This document shows, in pieces, positions 40,073-48,860 of a stretch of DNA of 64,000 bases. A model generated the notes under the pieces. The model saw only the letters and a list, made by a program, of their open reading frames with translations. It was not told the DNA's origin and did no database searches. Position 1 is the stretch's first letter. Each line of letters opens with the position of its first letter. The stretch comes from Salinisphaera sp052044135 (lineage in GTDB: Bacteria; Pseudomonadota; Gammaproteobacteria; Nevskiales; Salinisphaeraceae): NCBI RefSeq assembly GCF_052044135.1, contig NZ_JBQDYF010000008.1, forward strand, positions 62,001 through 126,000. Direction: 5' to 3'. Both the position numbers and the translations under genes were made by a program.

Positions 40073-41107
40073 ATGGATATTTCGCAGCTGCTGGCGTTCT
40101 CGGTCAAACAGGGCGCCTCCGATCTGCACCTGTCGGCGGGGCTGCCGCCGATGATTCGCGTGGATGGCGATATCCGCCGCATCAACCTGCCGTCGATGGA
40201 AGACAAGGAAGTCTTCGATCTCATCTACGACATCATGACCGATCGCCAGCGGCGCGATTTCGACGAACATCTGGAAACGGACTTCTCGTTCGAGATCAGC
40301 GGCCTGGCGCGCTTTCGCGTTAACGCCTACAACCAGAATCGCGGCGCGGCCGCGGTGTTTCGCACCATTCCCGCGGACGTGCTGTCGCTGGAGGACCTGG
40401 AAGCGCCGCCGATCTTTCGCGAGATCGCGTCGTTGCCGCGCGGGCTGGTGCTGGTGACCGGGCCGACCGGCTCCGGCAAGTCGACCACGCTGGCGGCGAT
40501 GGTCAATCACAAGAACGAAACCGAGCTCGGGCATATCCTCACCATCGAGGATCCGATCGAATTCGTGCACAGCTCGCGCAAGTGCCTGGTCAATCAGCGC
40601 GAAATCTCGCGCGATACGCACTCGTTCAGCGCGGCGCTGAGATCCGCGCTGCGCGAGGATCCGGATACCATCCTGGTCGGCGAGCTGCGCGATCTGGAAA
40701 CCATCCGGCTGGCCTTGACCGCGGCCGAAACCGGGCATCTGGTGCTGGGTACGCTGCATACTTCGTCCGCGGCCAAGACCATCGATCGCATCATCGATGT
40801 GTTCCCCGGCGAGGAGAAGGAAATGGTGCGCGCGATGCTGTCGGAGTCGTTGCGCGCGGTGATTTCGCAGACCCTGCTCAAGAAAAAGCCGCGCGGACGG
40901 CTGGCCGCGCACGAGATCATGATGGGCACGCCGGCGATCCGTAACCTGATCCGCGAGGGCAAGACCGCACAGATGTATTCGGCGATCCAGACCGGCCAGC
41001 AGGCCGGCATGCAGACACTCGATCAATGCCTGCAGCGACTGGTTCAGCGCGGTATGGTCGATCGCGAGGAGGCCGCCCGCAAGGCGGCCAACAAGGATTC
41101 GATCTGA
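40073..41107 (+). CDS. pilT: Type IV pilus retraction ATPase PilT
   Basis: A 344-residue hexameric ATPase, the same length as Pseudomonas aeruginosa PilT. It depolymerises pili for twitching motility and DNA uptake. Walker A GPTGSGKST is at about 129-137. The Asp box TIEDPIEF, Walker B ILVGELRDLET and His box HLVLGTLHT follow. The retraction motif AIRNLIREGK is near the C-terminus. GGGGAGA precedes the ATG at 40073. First gene of a run of three PilT-like genes. Confidence 0.96.
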   Translation: MDISQLLAFSVKQGASDLHLSAGLPPMIRVDGDIRRINLPSMEDKEVFDLIYDIMTDRQRRDFDEHLETDFSFEISGLARFRVNAYNQNRGAAAVFRTIPADVLSLEDLEAPPIFREIASLPRGLVLVTGPTGSGKSTTLAAMVNHKNETELGHILTIEDPIEFVHSSRKCLVNQREISRDTHSFSAALRSALREDPDTILVGELRDLETIRLALTAAETGHLVLGTLHTSSAAKTIDRIIDVFPGEEKEMVRAMLSESLRAVISQTLLKKKPRGRLAAHEIMMGTPAIRNLIREGKTAQMYSAIQTGQQAGMQTLDQCLQRLVQRGMVDREEAARKAANKDSI

Positions 41108-41141
41108 CGCCCGTGTTGTCTTGATTTCGCAGTAACCGCTT

Positions 41142-42326
41142 ATGGATCGCGCCCAGGCCACCAAACTCGTGACCGTACTGCTGGAACGGCTGATTGCCGA
41201 TGGCGGCTCGGATCTGTTCATCACCGCCGGCTTCGCGCCCGCAATCAAGAAGGACGGCCAGCTCACGCCGCTCATGGAGCGCCCGCTCACCGAGGAACAA
41301 TCGGCGCTGATGGTGCGATCGCTCATGAACGATCGGCAGGCGCGCGAGTTCGATGAGTTCAAGGAGGCGCAGTTCGCGATCTCGCCGTCGTCGGGGCGTT
41401 TTCGTGTTTCGGCGTTCGTGCAGCAGGGCCGGGTGGGTGCGGTGCTCCGCGTGATCAATACCGAAATCCCCGAGTTCGACGATCTGGGTCTGCCGCCGAT
41501 CCTCAAGGATGTGGTCATGGCCGAGCGCGGCCTGGTGATCTTCGTCGGCGCGACCGGCTCGGGCAAATCGACCTCGCTCGCGGCCATGCTTGGCCATCGC
41601 AACGCCAACCAGGCCGGCCACATCATCACTATCGAGGACCCGATCGAGTTCGTGCATCGGCATCGCAAGTCGATCGTGACCCAGCGCGAGGTCGGCGTGG
41701 ACACCCAGTCCTGGGAGAACGCGCTCAAGAACACGCTGCGCCAGGCGCCGAACGTGATCCTGGTGGGCGAGGTGCGCACGCGCGAGACCATGGAATACGC
41801 GCTCAACTTCGCCGAGACCGGGCATCTGGTGCTGTGCACGCTGCATGCGAACAACGCCAACCAGGCGCTCGACCGGGTGATCAATTTCTTCGATGAGGGC
41901 AAGCGCGAACAGGTGCTCATGGATCTGTCGCTCAACATGCGCGCAATCATTTCGCAGCGTCTGGTGCGCAAGGTCGGCGGCGGTCGTGCCGCGGCGGTCG
42001 AGGTGTTGCTCAACACGCCGCTGGTGACTGACCTGGTGTTCAAGGGCAAGGTCGCCGAACTGCGCGATGTCATGGCGCGCGGCACGGAGCTGGGTATGCA
42101 GACCTTCGATCAGGACTTGTTCCAGCTGTTCGAAGAGGGGTTGATCGACTTCGCCGAGGCGCTGCGCAATGCCGATTCGCAGAACGAACTGCGCCTGAAC
42201 ATCAAGCTCAACAGCACCCGGGCGCGCCAGAACCTGTCGATGGACCCGGAGGTGCGCTCGCTGACCATGGCCGATCACGAAGACGACGCACGGCGCGGCG
42301 ACGAGGGCGATCCGCGTGGACGATAA
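41142..42326 (+). CDS. pilU: PilT-like ATPase PilU
   Basis: A 394-residue PilU-type ATPase (P. aeruginosa PilU is 382), an accessory retraction motor that works with PilT. Walker A is GATGSGKST. The Asp box is TIEDPIEFVH, Walker B is ILVGEVRTRET and the His box is HLVLCTLHANN. The C-terminal acidic tail (DHEDDARRGDEGD) is longer than in PilT. It begins 34 bases after pilT and overlaps the next ATPase gene by 11 bases. Confidence 0.95.
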   Translation: MDRAQATKLVTVLLERLIADGGSDLFITAGFAPAIKKDGQLTPLMERPLTEEQSALMVRSLMNDRQAREFDEFKEAQFAISPSSGRFRVSAFVQQGRVGAVLRVINTEIPEFDDLGLPPILKDVVMAERGLVIFVGATGSGKSTSLAAMLGHRNANQAGHIITIEDPIEFVHRHRKSIVTQREVGVDTQSWENALKNTLRQAPNVILVGEVRTRETMEYALNFAETGHLVLCTLHANNANQALDRVINFFDEGKREQVLMDLSLNMRAIISQRLVRKVGGGRAAAVEVLLNTPLVTDLVFKGKVAELRDVMARGTELGMQTFDQDLFQLFEEGLIDFAEALRNADSQNELRLNIKLNSTRARQNLSMDPEVRSLTMADHEDDARRGDEGDPRGR

Positions 42327-43398
42327 CCCCCGTATCGAGGCGTTCCTGCAGCTCGCGATGGACAAGCAGGCGTCGGATATCTATTTCACCACGCATGCCC
42401 CGGTCACCCTCCGCATCGACGGCCAGATCTACCCGATCCGGGCAGCGGCCGAACACACGCTCACGCCGGCCTATATCGAGAAACTCGCGTATTCGCTCAT
42501 GAGCGAGGCGCAGCAGGCCGAGTTCGAAACCGAACGCGAGCTGGATTTCGCGTTTCGCTTCGGCACCACGGGCCGCTTTCGCGTCAACGTGTTCCGTCAG
42601 CGCGGCTCGGTGGCGATGGTGTTGCGCAACATCGGTAACGTGCCGACGATGGCCGATTTCGACATGCCGGACGTGCTCAAGCGGCTGGCGCTGTTGAAGC
42701 GCGGGCTGGTGCTGGTGGTCGGCGCGACCGGATCGGGCAAGTCGACCACACTCGGGGCGATGGTCAATCATCGCAACGAGAATGCGGCCGGGCATATCCT
42801 CACGATCGAGGACCCGGTCGAGTTCATGCACCGCCACAAGCGCTCGATCGTGAACCAGCGCGAACTCGGCACGGATACCCGCAGTTTCGCCCGCGCCCTG
42901 CGCTCGGCCATGCGCGAGGCGCCCGATGTGGTCCAGGTCGGCGAGATCCGCGACATGGCGACCGCCGACGCCTGTGTCCAGCTGGCCGGCACCGGGCACT
43001 TGGCGATGGCCACCATGCACGCCGCCAACGCCTATCAATGCCTGCAGCGTCTGGTATCGCTGTTTCCCGAATCCCAGCGCGAGTCGCTGTACATGGACTT
43101 GTCGATGAACCTGCGGGCGATCGTTTCCCAGCGGCTGGTCGCGGGCAAGGACGGCGGGCGTGTGGCCGTCTACGAAATTCTGCTGAACACGGCCTACATC
43201 GCCGACCTGATTCTCAAGGGGCGGCTGGAAAAAGTCGCCGAGGCGCTGGCCGACGCCGACCCGGCAAGCGGCGCAGTGACCTTCGACGACTCGTTGCTGG
43301 CTCGGGTCAAGGCGGGACATATCGCGGTGGACGAGGCCCTCGACCAGGCCGACTCGCGCGATAATCTTCAGAGCCGGTTGGCTTTCGCAAGCCACTGA
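42316..43398 (+). CDS. Third PilT/PilU-like ATPase
   Basis: A 360-residue secretion ATPase homologous to the two genes before it: Walker A GATGSGKST, Asp box TIEDPVEFMH, His box HLAMATMHAAN. It diverges at Walker B, which reads VVQVGEIRDMATADA instead of ILVGE-R-ET. The retraction-motif region reads AYIADLILKGR, closer to PilU than PilT. The GTG start overlaps the pilU stop, so it is translationally coupled and probably part of the same machine. Its separate role is unknown. Confidence 0.88.
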   Translation: MDDNPRIEAFLQLAMDKQASDIYFTTHAPVTLRIDGQIYPIRAAAEHTLTPAYIEKLAYSLMSEAQQAEFETERELDFAFRFGTTGRFRVNVFRQRGSVAMVLRNIGNVPTMADFDMPDVLKRLALLKRGLVLVVGATGSGKSTTLGAMVNHRNENAAGHILTIEDPVEFMHRHKRSIVNQRELGTDTRSFARALRSAMREAPDVVQVGEIRDMATADACVQLAGTGHLAMATMHAANAYQCLQRLVSLFPESQRESLYMDLSMNLRAIVSQRLVAGKDGGRVAVYEILLNTAYIADLILKGRLEKVAEALADADPASGAVTFDDSLLARVKAGHIAVDEALDQADSRDNLQSRLAFASH

Positions 43399-43435
43399 TT
43401 TGCCAGCCCGGCCCGATATCTGCGAGCGATGCGAC

Positions 43436-43894
43436 ATGCATGAGACCAACAATCCGATGCCCGCCCGGACCCATGTGGGCTGGCGCGAGTGGGTGAGCCT
43501 GCCCGATCTGGGCATTGACTGGATCAAGGCCAAGATCGACACTGGCGCGAGAACGTCGGCGTTGCACACGTTCTCGCTCGAAACCGGGCAGGAACACGGC
43601 CAGCGCGTCGCGCGATTCGGCGTTCATCCATATCAGGGCAATACCGAACACGTCGTCTGGTGCCAGGCGCCGATCGTCGATGAGCGCAATGTGCGCGATT
43701 CCGGCGGTCATCGCGAATGGCGGCATGTCATCGCCACCGATCTGATGATGTCGGGCCGGCGCTGGCCGGTCGAGATCACGCTGACCGCACGCGATACGAT
43801 GTTGTTCCGGATGCTGGTCGGGCGCACCGCGATGTCGGCGCTGTGCGTCGATCCGACCGTTTCGTTTCTGACCGGCCGACCGCCCTGGGCGTAG
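43436..43894 (+). CDS. RimB-like ATP-dependent zinc protease family protein (PF05618)
   Basis: A 152-residue retropepsin-like protein. KAKIDTGARTSALHTFSLE carries the Asp-Thr-Gly of the single aspartic-protease-like site. Later segments HVIATDLMMSGRRWPVEITL and MLFRMLVGRTAMS are typical of the family encoded next to rimK. In Pseudomonas, RimB trims the glutamate tails that RimK adds to ribosomal protein S6, and the same role is inferred. The start at 43436 is the first ATG after the preceding gene; 43457 is also possible. Confidence 0.82.
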   Translation: MHETNNPMPARTHVGWREWVSLPDLGIDWIKAKIDTGARTSALHTFSLETGQEHGQRVARFGVHPYQGNTEHVVWCQAPIVDERNVRDSGGHREWRHVIATDLMMSGRRWPVEITLTARDTMLFRMLVGRTAMSALCVDPTVSFLTGRPPWA

Positions 43895-44000
43895 CGTCGG
43901 GCCTTGCCGGCGGTGGTTGCGTCGCGCGGGGTTGTTCGCCCAATGCAGCCCCGGGTGTACCGGGGCCGCGCACGAGTCTTTGAGGCCGAGAGGTTGAGCC

Positions 44001-44906
44001 ATGCAGATCGCCATCATGTCCCGCAACAGGAACCTGTATTCCACCTCCCGGCTCAGCGAGGCGGCCAAGGGGCGTGGCCACGACGTGATGGTGGTCGATC
44101 CCCTGCGTTGCTACATGAACATCGTGCCGCACGCACCGGAGATCCATTACAAGGGCAAGAAGCTCGAAGGCATCGACGCGATCATTCCGCGTATCGGGGC
44201 CTCGATCACCTTTTATGCCACGGCGGTGCTGCGCCAGTTCGAGATGATCGGCGTCTATCCGCTCAACGAGTCGGTGGCGATCTCGCGCTCCCGCGACAAG
44301 CTGCGCTCGATGCAACTGCTCTCGCGCAAGGGCATCGGCCTACCGGTGACCGGTTTTGCGCATTCGCCGGACGATACCGACGACCTGCTCGACCTGGTCG
44401 GCGGCAATTCCTACGTGATCAAGCTCACCGAGGGCACCCAGGGCAAGGGGGTGGTGCTGACCGAGACGCGCGGCGCGGCGGAATCGGTGATCGATGCCTT
44501 TCGCGGGCTGGACGCCCACTTCCTGGTGCAGGAATACGTCAAGGAAGCCCGGGGCGCGGATATCCGCTGCTTTGTGATCGGCGAGAAAGTCGTGGCCTCC
44601 ATGAAACGCCAGGGCAAGGACGGCGATTTCCGCTCCAACCTGCATCGCGGCGGCTCGGCCAGCGTGGTCAAGATCACGCCGGAGGAACGCTCGACCGCGG
44701 TCAGAGCCGCCAAGATCATGGGCCTGAACGTGGCCGGTGTGGATCTGTTGCGCTCGAACCACGGTCCGGTCGTGATGGAGGTCAACTCTTCGCCGGGCCT
44801 GGAAGGTATCGAGGGCGCCACCGGCAAGGACATCGCCGGCCAGATCATCGCTTTCATCGAAAATCACTCCAAGCGTGGCAAGACCCGCACCCGCGGCGTG
44901 GGCTAG
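44001..44906 (+). CDS. rimK: Ribosomal protein S6-glutamate ligase RimK
   Basis: A 301-residue ATP-grasp ligase (E. coli RimK is 300) that adds glutamate residues to the C-terminus of ribosomal protein S6. MQIAIMSRNRNLYSTSRL is the typical N-terminus. The ATP-grasp core includes VIKLTEGTQGKGVVL, FLVQEYVKEARGADIRCFVI and VMEVNSSPGLEGIE with the metal-binding Glu/Asn. It is flanked by the RimB-like gene and a desuccinylase-like gene. A GC hairpin lies in the gap before it. Confidence 0.95.
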   Translation: MQIAIMSRNRNLYSTSRLSEAAKGRGHDVMVVDPLRCYMNIVPHAPEIHYKGKKLEGIDAIIPRIGASITFYATAVLRQFEMIGVYPLNESVAISRSRDKLRSMQLLSRKGIGLPVTGFAHSPDDTDDLLDLVGGNSYVIKLTEGTQGKGVVLTETRGAAESVIDAFRGLDAHFLVQEYVKEARGADIRCFVIGEKVVASMKRQGKDGDFRSNLHRGGSASVVKITPEERSTAVRAAKIMGLNVAGVDLLRSNHGPVVMEVNSSPGLEGIEGATGKDIAGQIIAFIENHSKRGKTRTRGVG

Positions 44907-45019
44907 CCAACCCCGCGCAGCGGGCCGGCGGCGGGGCGCCCTGCGACACAGGGCCGGCCCGTGTGCTGGGCAGCGTCGCCCGCACGCCGTGAGTGGAGCA
45001 AGCCGGATACCGGGGCCCC

Positions 45020-46099
45020 ATGACTGACAACCACAAGAGAAAATCCCGCGCCGCGCCGCTGGAGATCGCCGGCCGGACGGTGCCACCGGGCGAGAACGTG
45101 ACCATCGATATCCCGGTCGCCGATCTGTACACCCACGCCAAGCTGACCATGCCGGTCAACGTGATTCGCAGCCGCAAGCCCGGGCCGACATTGTTCATTT
45201 CGGCCGCAGTGCACGGCGATGAACTCAACGGCGTCGAGATCATCCGGCGGGTTCTGCGCCTGCGCGAACTCAAGCAACTGCGCGGCACGCTGATTGTCGT
45301 GCCCATCGTCAACGTCCACGGCTTCCTGCGCAACTCGCGCTATCTGCCGGACCGGCGCGATCTCAATCGTTCGTTTCCCGGCAGCGAACACGGCTCGGTG
45401 GCGGGGCGGCTGGCGAAGGTCTTCATCGAGGAGATCGTCTTGCACTCCGATTACGGCATCGACCTGCATACCGGCGCCATCCACCGCGCCAACCTGCCAC
45501 AGATCCGGGCCGACCTGTCCCAGCCGACCGTCCGCGCCATGGCCGATGCCTTCGGCTGCCCGTTGCTCATCGACGCTTCCCTGCGCGAGGGATCGCTGCG
45601 CGAATACGCCGACCGCAAGGGCGTGCCGCTGTTGCTCTACGAGGCCGGCGAGGCGCTCCGCTTCGACGAATTCTCGATCCGGGCCGGCGTACGCGGCATC
45701 CGCGGCGTCATGCGCCATCTCGGCATGCTGCCGCGCCGCAAGATATCCAGGCGCCCGCCCAAGCCGGTGGTCGCCGAAGACTCATCGTGGCAGCGGGCCC
45801 CCGAGTCCGGCATTCTGCGCTCCCTGGTCGAACTGGGCGAGTACGTCGAGACCGAGCAGGTGCTGGCCTATGTCGCCGATCCCTTCGGCGCCGACGAAGT
45901 GGCGGTGACCGCCGAGCATGCGGGGATCGTCATCGGCCGTTCCTATCTACCGCTGGCGCACGCCGGCGACGCGATCTACCACGTGGCCCGGGTCAAGCGT
46001 GCGCAGGAAGTGGCCAATCGGGTCGAGGCCTACCAGGAAGCGCACGAGCCTGACGACCACGAGGATTATGGGTCTTCGGGTGAGCCGCCCCTGGTCTGA
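45020..46099 (+). CDS. Succinylglutamate desuccinylase/aspartoacylase family protein
   Basis: A 359-residue zinc carboxypeptidase-like deacylase. The first zinc ligands are in AAVHGDELNGVEIIRR (His and Glu) and the third is the His of GIDLHTGAIHRANLPQIR. A C-terminal beta domain follows (GILRSLVELGEYVE). This family is often found next to rimK, so it may act on glutamylated or N-acylated substrates; the exact substrate is unknown. The ATG at 45020 is used rather than an in-frame GTG 9 codons earlier. Its 3' end overlaps the convergent pyrB gene by 34 bases. Confidence 0.8.
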   Translation: MTDNHKRKSRAAPLEIAGRTVPPGENVTIDIPVADLYTHAKLTMPVNVIRSRKPGPTLFISAAVHGDELNGVEIIRRVLRLRELKQLRGTLIVVPIVNVHGFLRNSRYLPDRRDLNRSFPGSEHGSVAGRLAKVFIEEIVLHSDYGIDLHTGAIHRANLPQIRADLSQPTVRAMADAFGCPLLIDASLREGSLREYADRKGVPLLLYEAGEALRFDEFSIRAGVRGIRGVMRHLGMLPRRKISRRPPKPVVAEDSSWQRAPESGILRSLVELGEYVETEQVLAYVADPFGADEVAVTAEHAGIVIGRSYLPLAHAGDAIYHVARVKRAQEVANRVEAYQEAHEPDDHEDYGSSGEPPLV

Positions 46100-47043
46100 T
46101 CCGCGATCATCGCCATCACCGCCATGCGTATGCCGATGCCGTTTCGCACCTGTTCGAGGATGAGCGACTGGTCCGAGTAGGCGATATCGGCCGTGATCTC
46201 GACGCCGCGATTGATTGGGCCGGGGTGCATGATCAGGGCGTTTTCCGCCGCGTGTGCCAGGTTGGCCGGAGTCAGGCCGAAGTCGTGGTGATAGTCGGCC
46301 ACGCCGGCCAGGGCGTCGCCTTCGATGCGTTCGCGCTGGATGCGCAGGCCCATGACGATATCCGCACCGGCCAGGCCGGTGCGGATATCGGTGGTCGCGG
46401 TCACGCCCAGCGCGGCCGGGTCCGGCGGCAGGAAGCGGTCGGGCCCGATGACGCGGATATCGGTGGTGCCGAGCGTGCGCAGGGCGTGGATGGTGGAGTG
46501 CGCGACCCGCGAGTGCGCGATATCGCCGACGATGGCGATTCCGAGATTTTCGAAGTCCGGCCGATGACGGCGAATGGTGAACACATCCAGCAGGCCCTGC
46601 GTCGGATGGGCGTGGCTGCCATCGCCGGCGTTGATGATGGCCACGTTCGGCGCGGCGTTTGCGGCGAAACGCGCGGCGGCGCCGTTGTCGGGGTGGCGGA
46701 TCACGAAGATGTCCGCCCCCATGGCCTGGAGCGTGAACAGGGTGTCGAGATCGTCCTCGCCCTTGGTGCGCGAGGAGGTGGCGACATCCATGTTGATGAC
46801 GTCGGCGGACAGACGCTTGGCGGCCAGTTCGAATGTGGTGCGGGTTCGGGTCGAGTTTTCGAAGAACAGGTTGAACACGGTCTTGCCGCGCAGCAGTGGC
46901 ACTTTCTTCGGCGGCGCGCCGATTTCGGGTACCAGCGATTCCGCCGTATCCAGTATCCGCTCGAGCAGGAGCTTCGGCAGCCCTTCGGTGGTCAGCAGAT
47001 GGCGAAGGCCGCCCTGGCTATCGAGCTGGATATCCGTGTTCAT
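46066..47043 (-). CDS. pyrB: Aspartate carbamoyltransferase catalytic subunit
   Basis: A 325-residue transcarbamylase (second step of pyrimidine synthesis). FFENSTRTRTTFELAAKRL is the carbamoyl-phosphate loop and HPTQGLLDVFTI is the second signature. The aspartate-binding segment MGLRIQRERI and the end MHPGPINRGVEI are present. The ATG at 47043 begins close to the usual N-terminus. It lies downstream of pyrR, as in Pseudomonas. Confidence 0.96.
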   Translation of the reverse strand: MNTDIQLDSQGGLRHLLTTEGLPKLLLERILDTAESLVPEIGAPPKKVPLLRGKTVFNLFFENSTRTRTTFELAAKRLSADVINMDVATSSRTKGEDDLDTLFTLQAMGADIFVIRHPDNGAAARFAANAAPNVAIINAGDGSHAHPTQGLLDVFTIRRHRPDFENLGIAIVGDIAHSRVAHSTIHALRTLGTTDIRVIGPDRFLPPDPAALGVTATTDIRTGLAGADIVMGLRIQRERIEGDALAGVADYHHDFGLTPANLAHAAENALIMHPGPINRGVEITADIAYSDQSLILEQVRNGIGIRMAVMAMIADQTRGGSPEDP

Positions 47044-47175
47044 GCGCTTTTCTGGCAGTCGTGACAATCGGCAGGCAGGTCGGGTGCAGCGCGTCCGGGT
47101 GTCCGGTGAAGCCCGTGCATCGCCGGGCCCGGCCGGGCACGAAGAATCGCTGGCAATCCATGGTGTGAAATCACG

Positions 47176-47676
47176 CTAGCGCATGGTCAGGCGCAGCGGT
47201 TCCGGACCGGTCAGTTTGATCCGGCGACTCTTGTCGAGGTCGAGCTTGAGGCCGGCGGCATCGGGCGCGAATGGCAGCTCGCGCGCGCCGCGATCGACCA
47301 GCACGGCCAGTTTCACCGCGGCCGGGCGGCCGTAATCGAACAGTTCGTTGAGCGCCGCGCGCACGGTCCGCCCGGTGTAGAGCACATCGTCAACGAGGAT
47401 GACGGTCCTGCCGTCGATATCGGCCGGGATATTCGAGGGGCCGACGCTGGGATGCAGCCCGACCATCGAGAAATCGTCGCGATAGAAACTGATGTTGAGG
47501 GTGCACATCGGGGTGGCCAGCTCGAAATGCGCGTGCAGGCGTTCGCCGATCCAGGCGCCGCCGGTTTCGACGCCGACGATCACTGCCTGCGGATGCTCGG
47601 CGATCAGTGGTTCGACCTGCGCAGTCAGCGCCGCGAGCGCGGCATCGACGTCGAAGCTTTCGGACGGATCGGTCAT
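47176..47676 (-). CDS. pyrR: PyrR bifunctional pyrimidine operon regulator/uracil phosphoribosyltransferase
   Basis: A 166-residue type I phosphoribosyltransferase. The PRPP-binding motif is VILVDDVLYTGRTVRAAL. IVGVETGGAWIGERL and LAVLVDRGARELP are PyrR-like. It lies upstream of pyrB, the arrangement used for pyrimidine regulation. No PyrR attenuator hairpin was found upstream of either gene, so it may act mainly as the enzyme here. Confidence 0.93.
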   Translation of the reverse strand: MTDPSESFDVDAALAALTAQVEPLIAEHPQAVIVGVETGGAWIGERLHAHFELATPMCTLNISFYRDDFSMVGLHPSVGPSNIPADIDGRTVILVDDVLYTGRTVRAALNELFDYGRPAAVKLAVLVDRGARELPFAPDAAGLKLDLDKSRRIKLTGPEPLRLTMR

Positions 47677-47762
47677 CGGCTGTTCCCTGGCTTTGTGCGT
47701 TGAATTATGCGCGCGATGCGGCTGCGCTGAGAAGGCCGGCCGGTGCCCCGCACGCTTCGGGA

Positions 47763-48206
47763 TCAGGTCGCCCCGATTTGGCCGGTCAACCAGCTTTCCA
47801 GAATCGTCTGCGCGGCCATGGCGTCGACATCGCCCTTGGCCAGGCGTTTGCCGCGACTGCCCGACGCACGGGCGGCGCGCAGTCGCTCACCCGCTTCGAT
47901 GCTGGTATAGCGCTCGTCCACGGTGTGCACGGTCAGCCGGTAGCGGCCCCAGATCTCCTCGGCGAAATTACGCGCACGATGCGTCATCTTCTGGGTTTTT
48001 CCGTCCGCGTTCAATGGCAGACCGACAACGAGCGCGCTCGGGCGCCATTCCTCGATGAGGGCATCGAGCGCGGTCCAGTCCGGCATGCCGTCGTGGTGGG
48101 TCAGCGTCGTGAGCGGCTGCGCGCTGGCGGTGACCGTGCTGCCGACGGCGATGCCGACTCGTCGTTTGCCGTAATCGAAGCCGAGCGCGACCTCGGCGTC
48201 AGGCAT
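47763..48206 (-). CDS. ruvX: RuvX/YqgF pre-16S rRNA nuclease family protein
   Basis: A 147-residue RNase H-fold protein. The first Asp of the active site is in ALGFDYGKRRVGIAVG. VVGLPLNADGKTQKMTHRARNF and DERYTSIEAGERL follow, with the final Asp in KGDVDAMAAQTILESWL. It is implicated in 16S rRNA 5'-end maturation. It overlaps algH by 8 bases and belongs to the gshB-algH-ruvX-pyrR-pyrB block. Confidence 0.94.
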   Translation of the reverse strand: MPDAEVALGFDYGKRRVGIAVGSTVTASAQPLTTLTHHDGMPDWTALDALIEEWRPSALVVGLPLNADGKTQKMTHRARNFAEEIWGRYRLTVHTVDERYTSIEAGERLRAARASGSRGKRLAKGDVDAMAAQTILESWLTGQIGAT

Positions 48207-48753
48207 GGCCGGCGATACCGGACAGCTGGTGCGCGGATACGCCCAGCAGCCCGGCAGCGTCCGACCAGCGTCGCTCGATCGGCGAATCGAACATGATGTG
48301 GGGGTCGGCCGGTGTGGTGAGCCAGCTATTCGCGAGCACCTCCTGTTCGAGTTGGCCTTCGCCCCAGCCGGCGTAGCCGAGCGTGATCAGGAACGCGCTC
48401 GGGCCGAACCCGTTGCCGATTGCCTCGAGAATGTCGCGCGAGGTGGTGATCGCCAGGCCGCCGTCGATATGCAGGCTCGACTCCCAGTCGCCTTCATCAC
48501 GATGCAGGACAAAACCGCGCTCGGTCTGTACCGGGCCGCCCCAGTAGACCGGCATGCCGCGCGCAACATGCGCCTCGATGTCGAGCTGCGACAGCATGTC
48601 CGCCACCGCGAGATCGCTGGGTTTGTTGATCACGAGCCCCATCGCGCCGTCGTCATTATGCTCGGCAAGAAAGGTCACGCTGTCGGCGAATTCGCCTTCG
48701 ACACGGCCCGGCATGGCCAGCAGGAACTGGTTCTTGAATTGAATTGCTTCCAT
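48199..48753 (-). CDS. algH: YqgE/AlgH family protein (UPF0301)
   Basis: A 184-residue protein (family about 186). QFKNQFLLAMPGRVEGEFAD and VTFLAEHNDDGAMGLVINKP form the typical N-terminal half, and FLITLGYAGWGEGQLEQE the C-terminal signature. The function is unsettled; in pseudomonads it was linked to alginate regulation. The ATG at 48753 is chosen to match family length. Coupled by overlap to ruvX. Confidence 0.92.
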   Translation of the reverse strand: MEAIQFKNQFLLAMPGRVEGEFADSVTFLAEHNDDGAMGLVINKPSDLAVADMLSQLDIEAHVARGMPVYWGGPVQTERGFVLHRDEGDWESSLHIDGGLAITTSRDILEAIGNGFGPSAFLITLGYAGWGEGQLEQEVLANSWLTTPADPHIMFDSPIERRWSDAAGLLGVSAHQLSGIAGHA

Positions 48754-48860
48754 GTCCTGATTATCGGCCGACGCCGGGGGCGACGGCAAATGCGCTGGTG
48801 GTGTTCCCGAGCGTTCGGCCGGGCCGCGTCGGGAGCCAGCGCGGCCCCGACCGGCGCCGG

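Noticed and set aside
39953..42085. 710-codon minus-strand frame opposite pilT and pilU
   Set aside because: It is antisense to two highly conserved ATPase genes and is a GC-driven open frame.
47044..47175. PyrR-dependent attenuator between pyrR and pyrB
   Set aside because: No clear competing hairpins or T-run could be found in the short gap.
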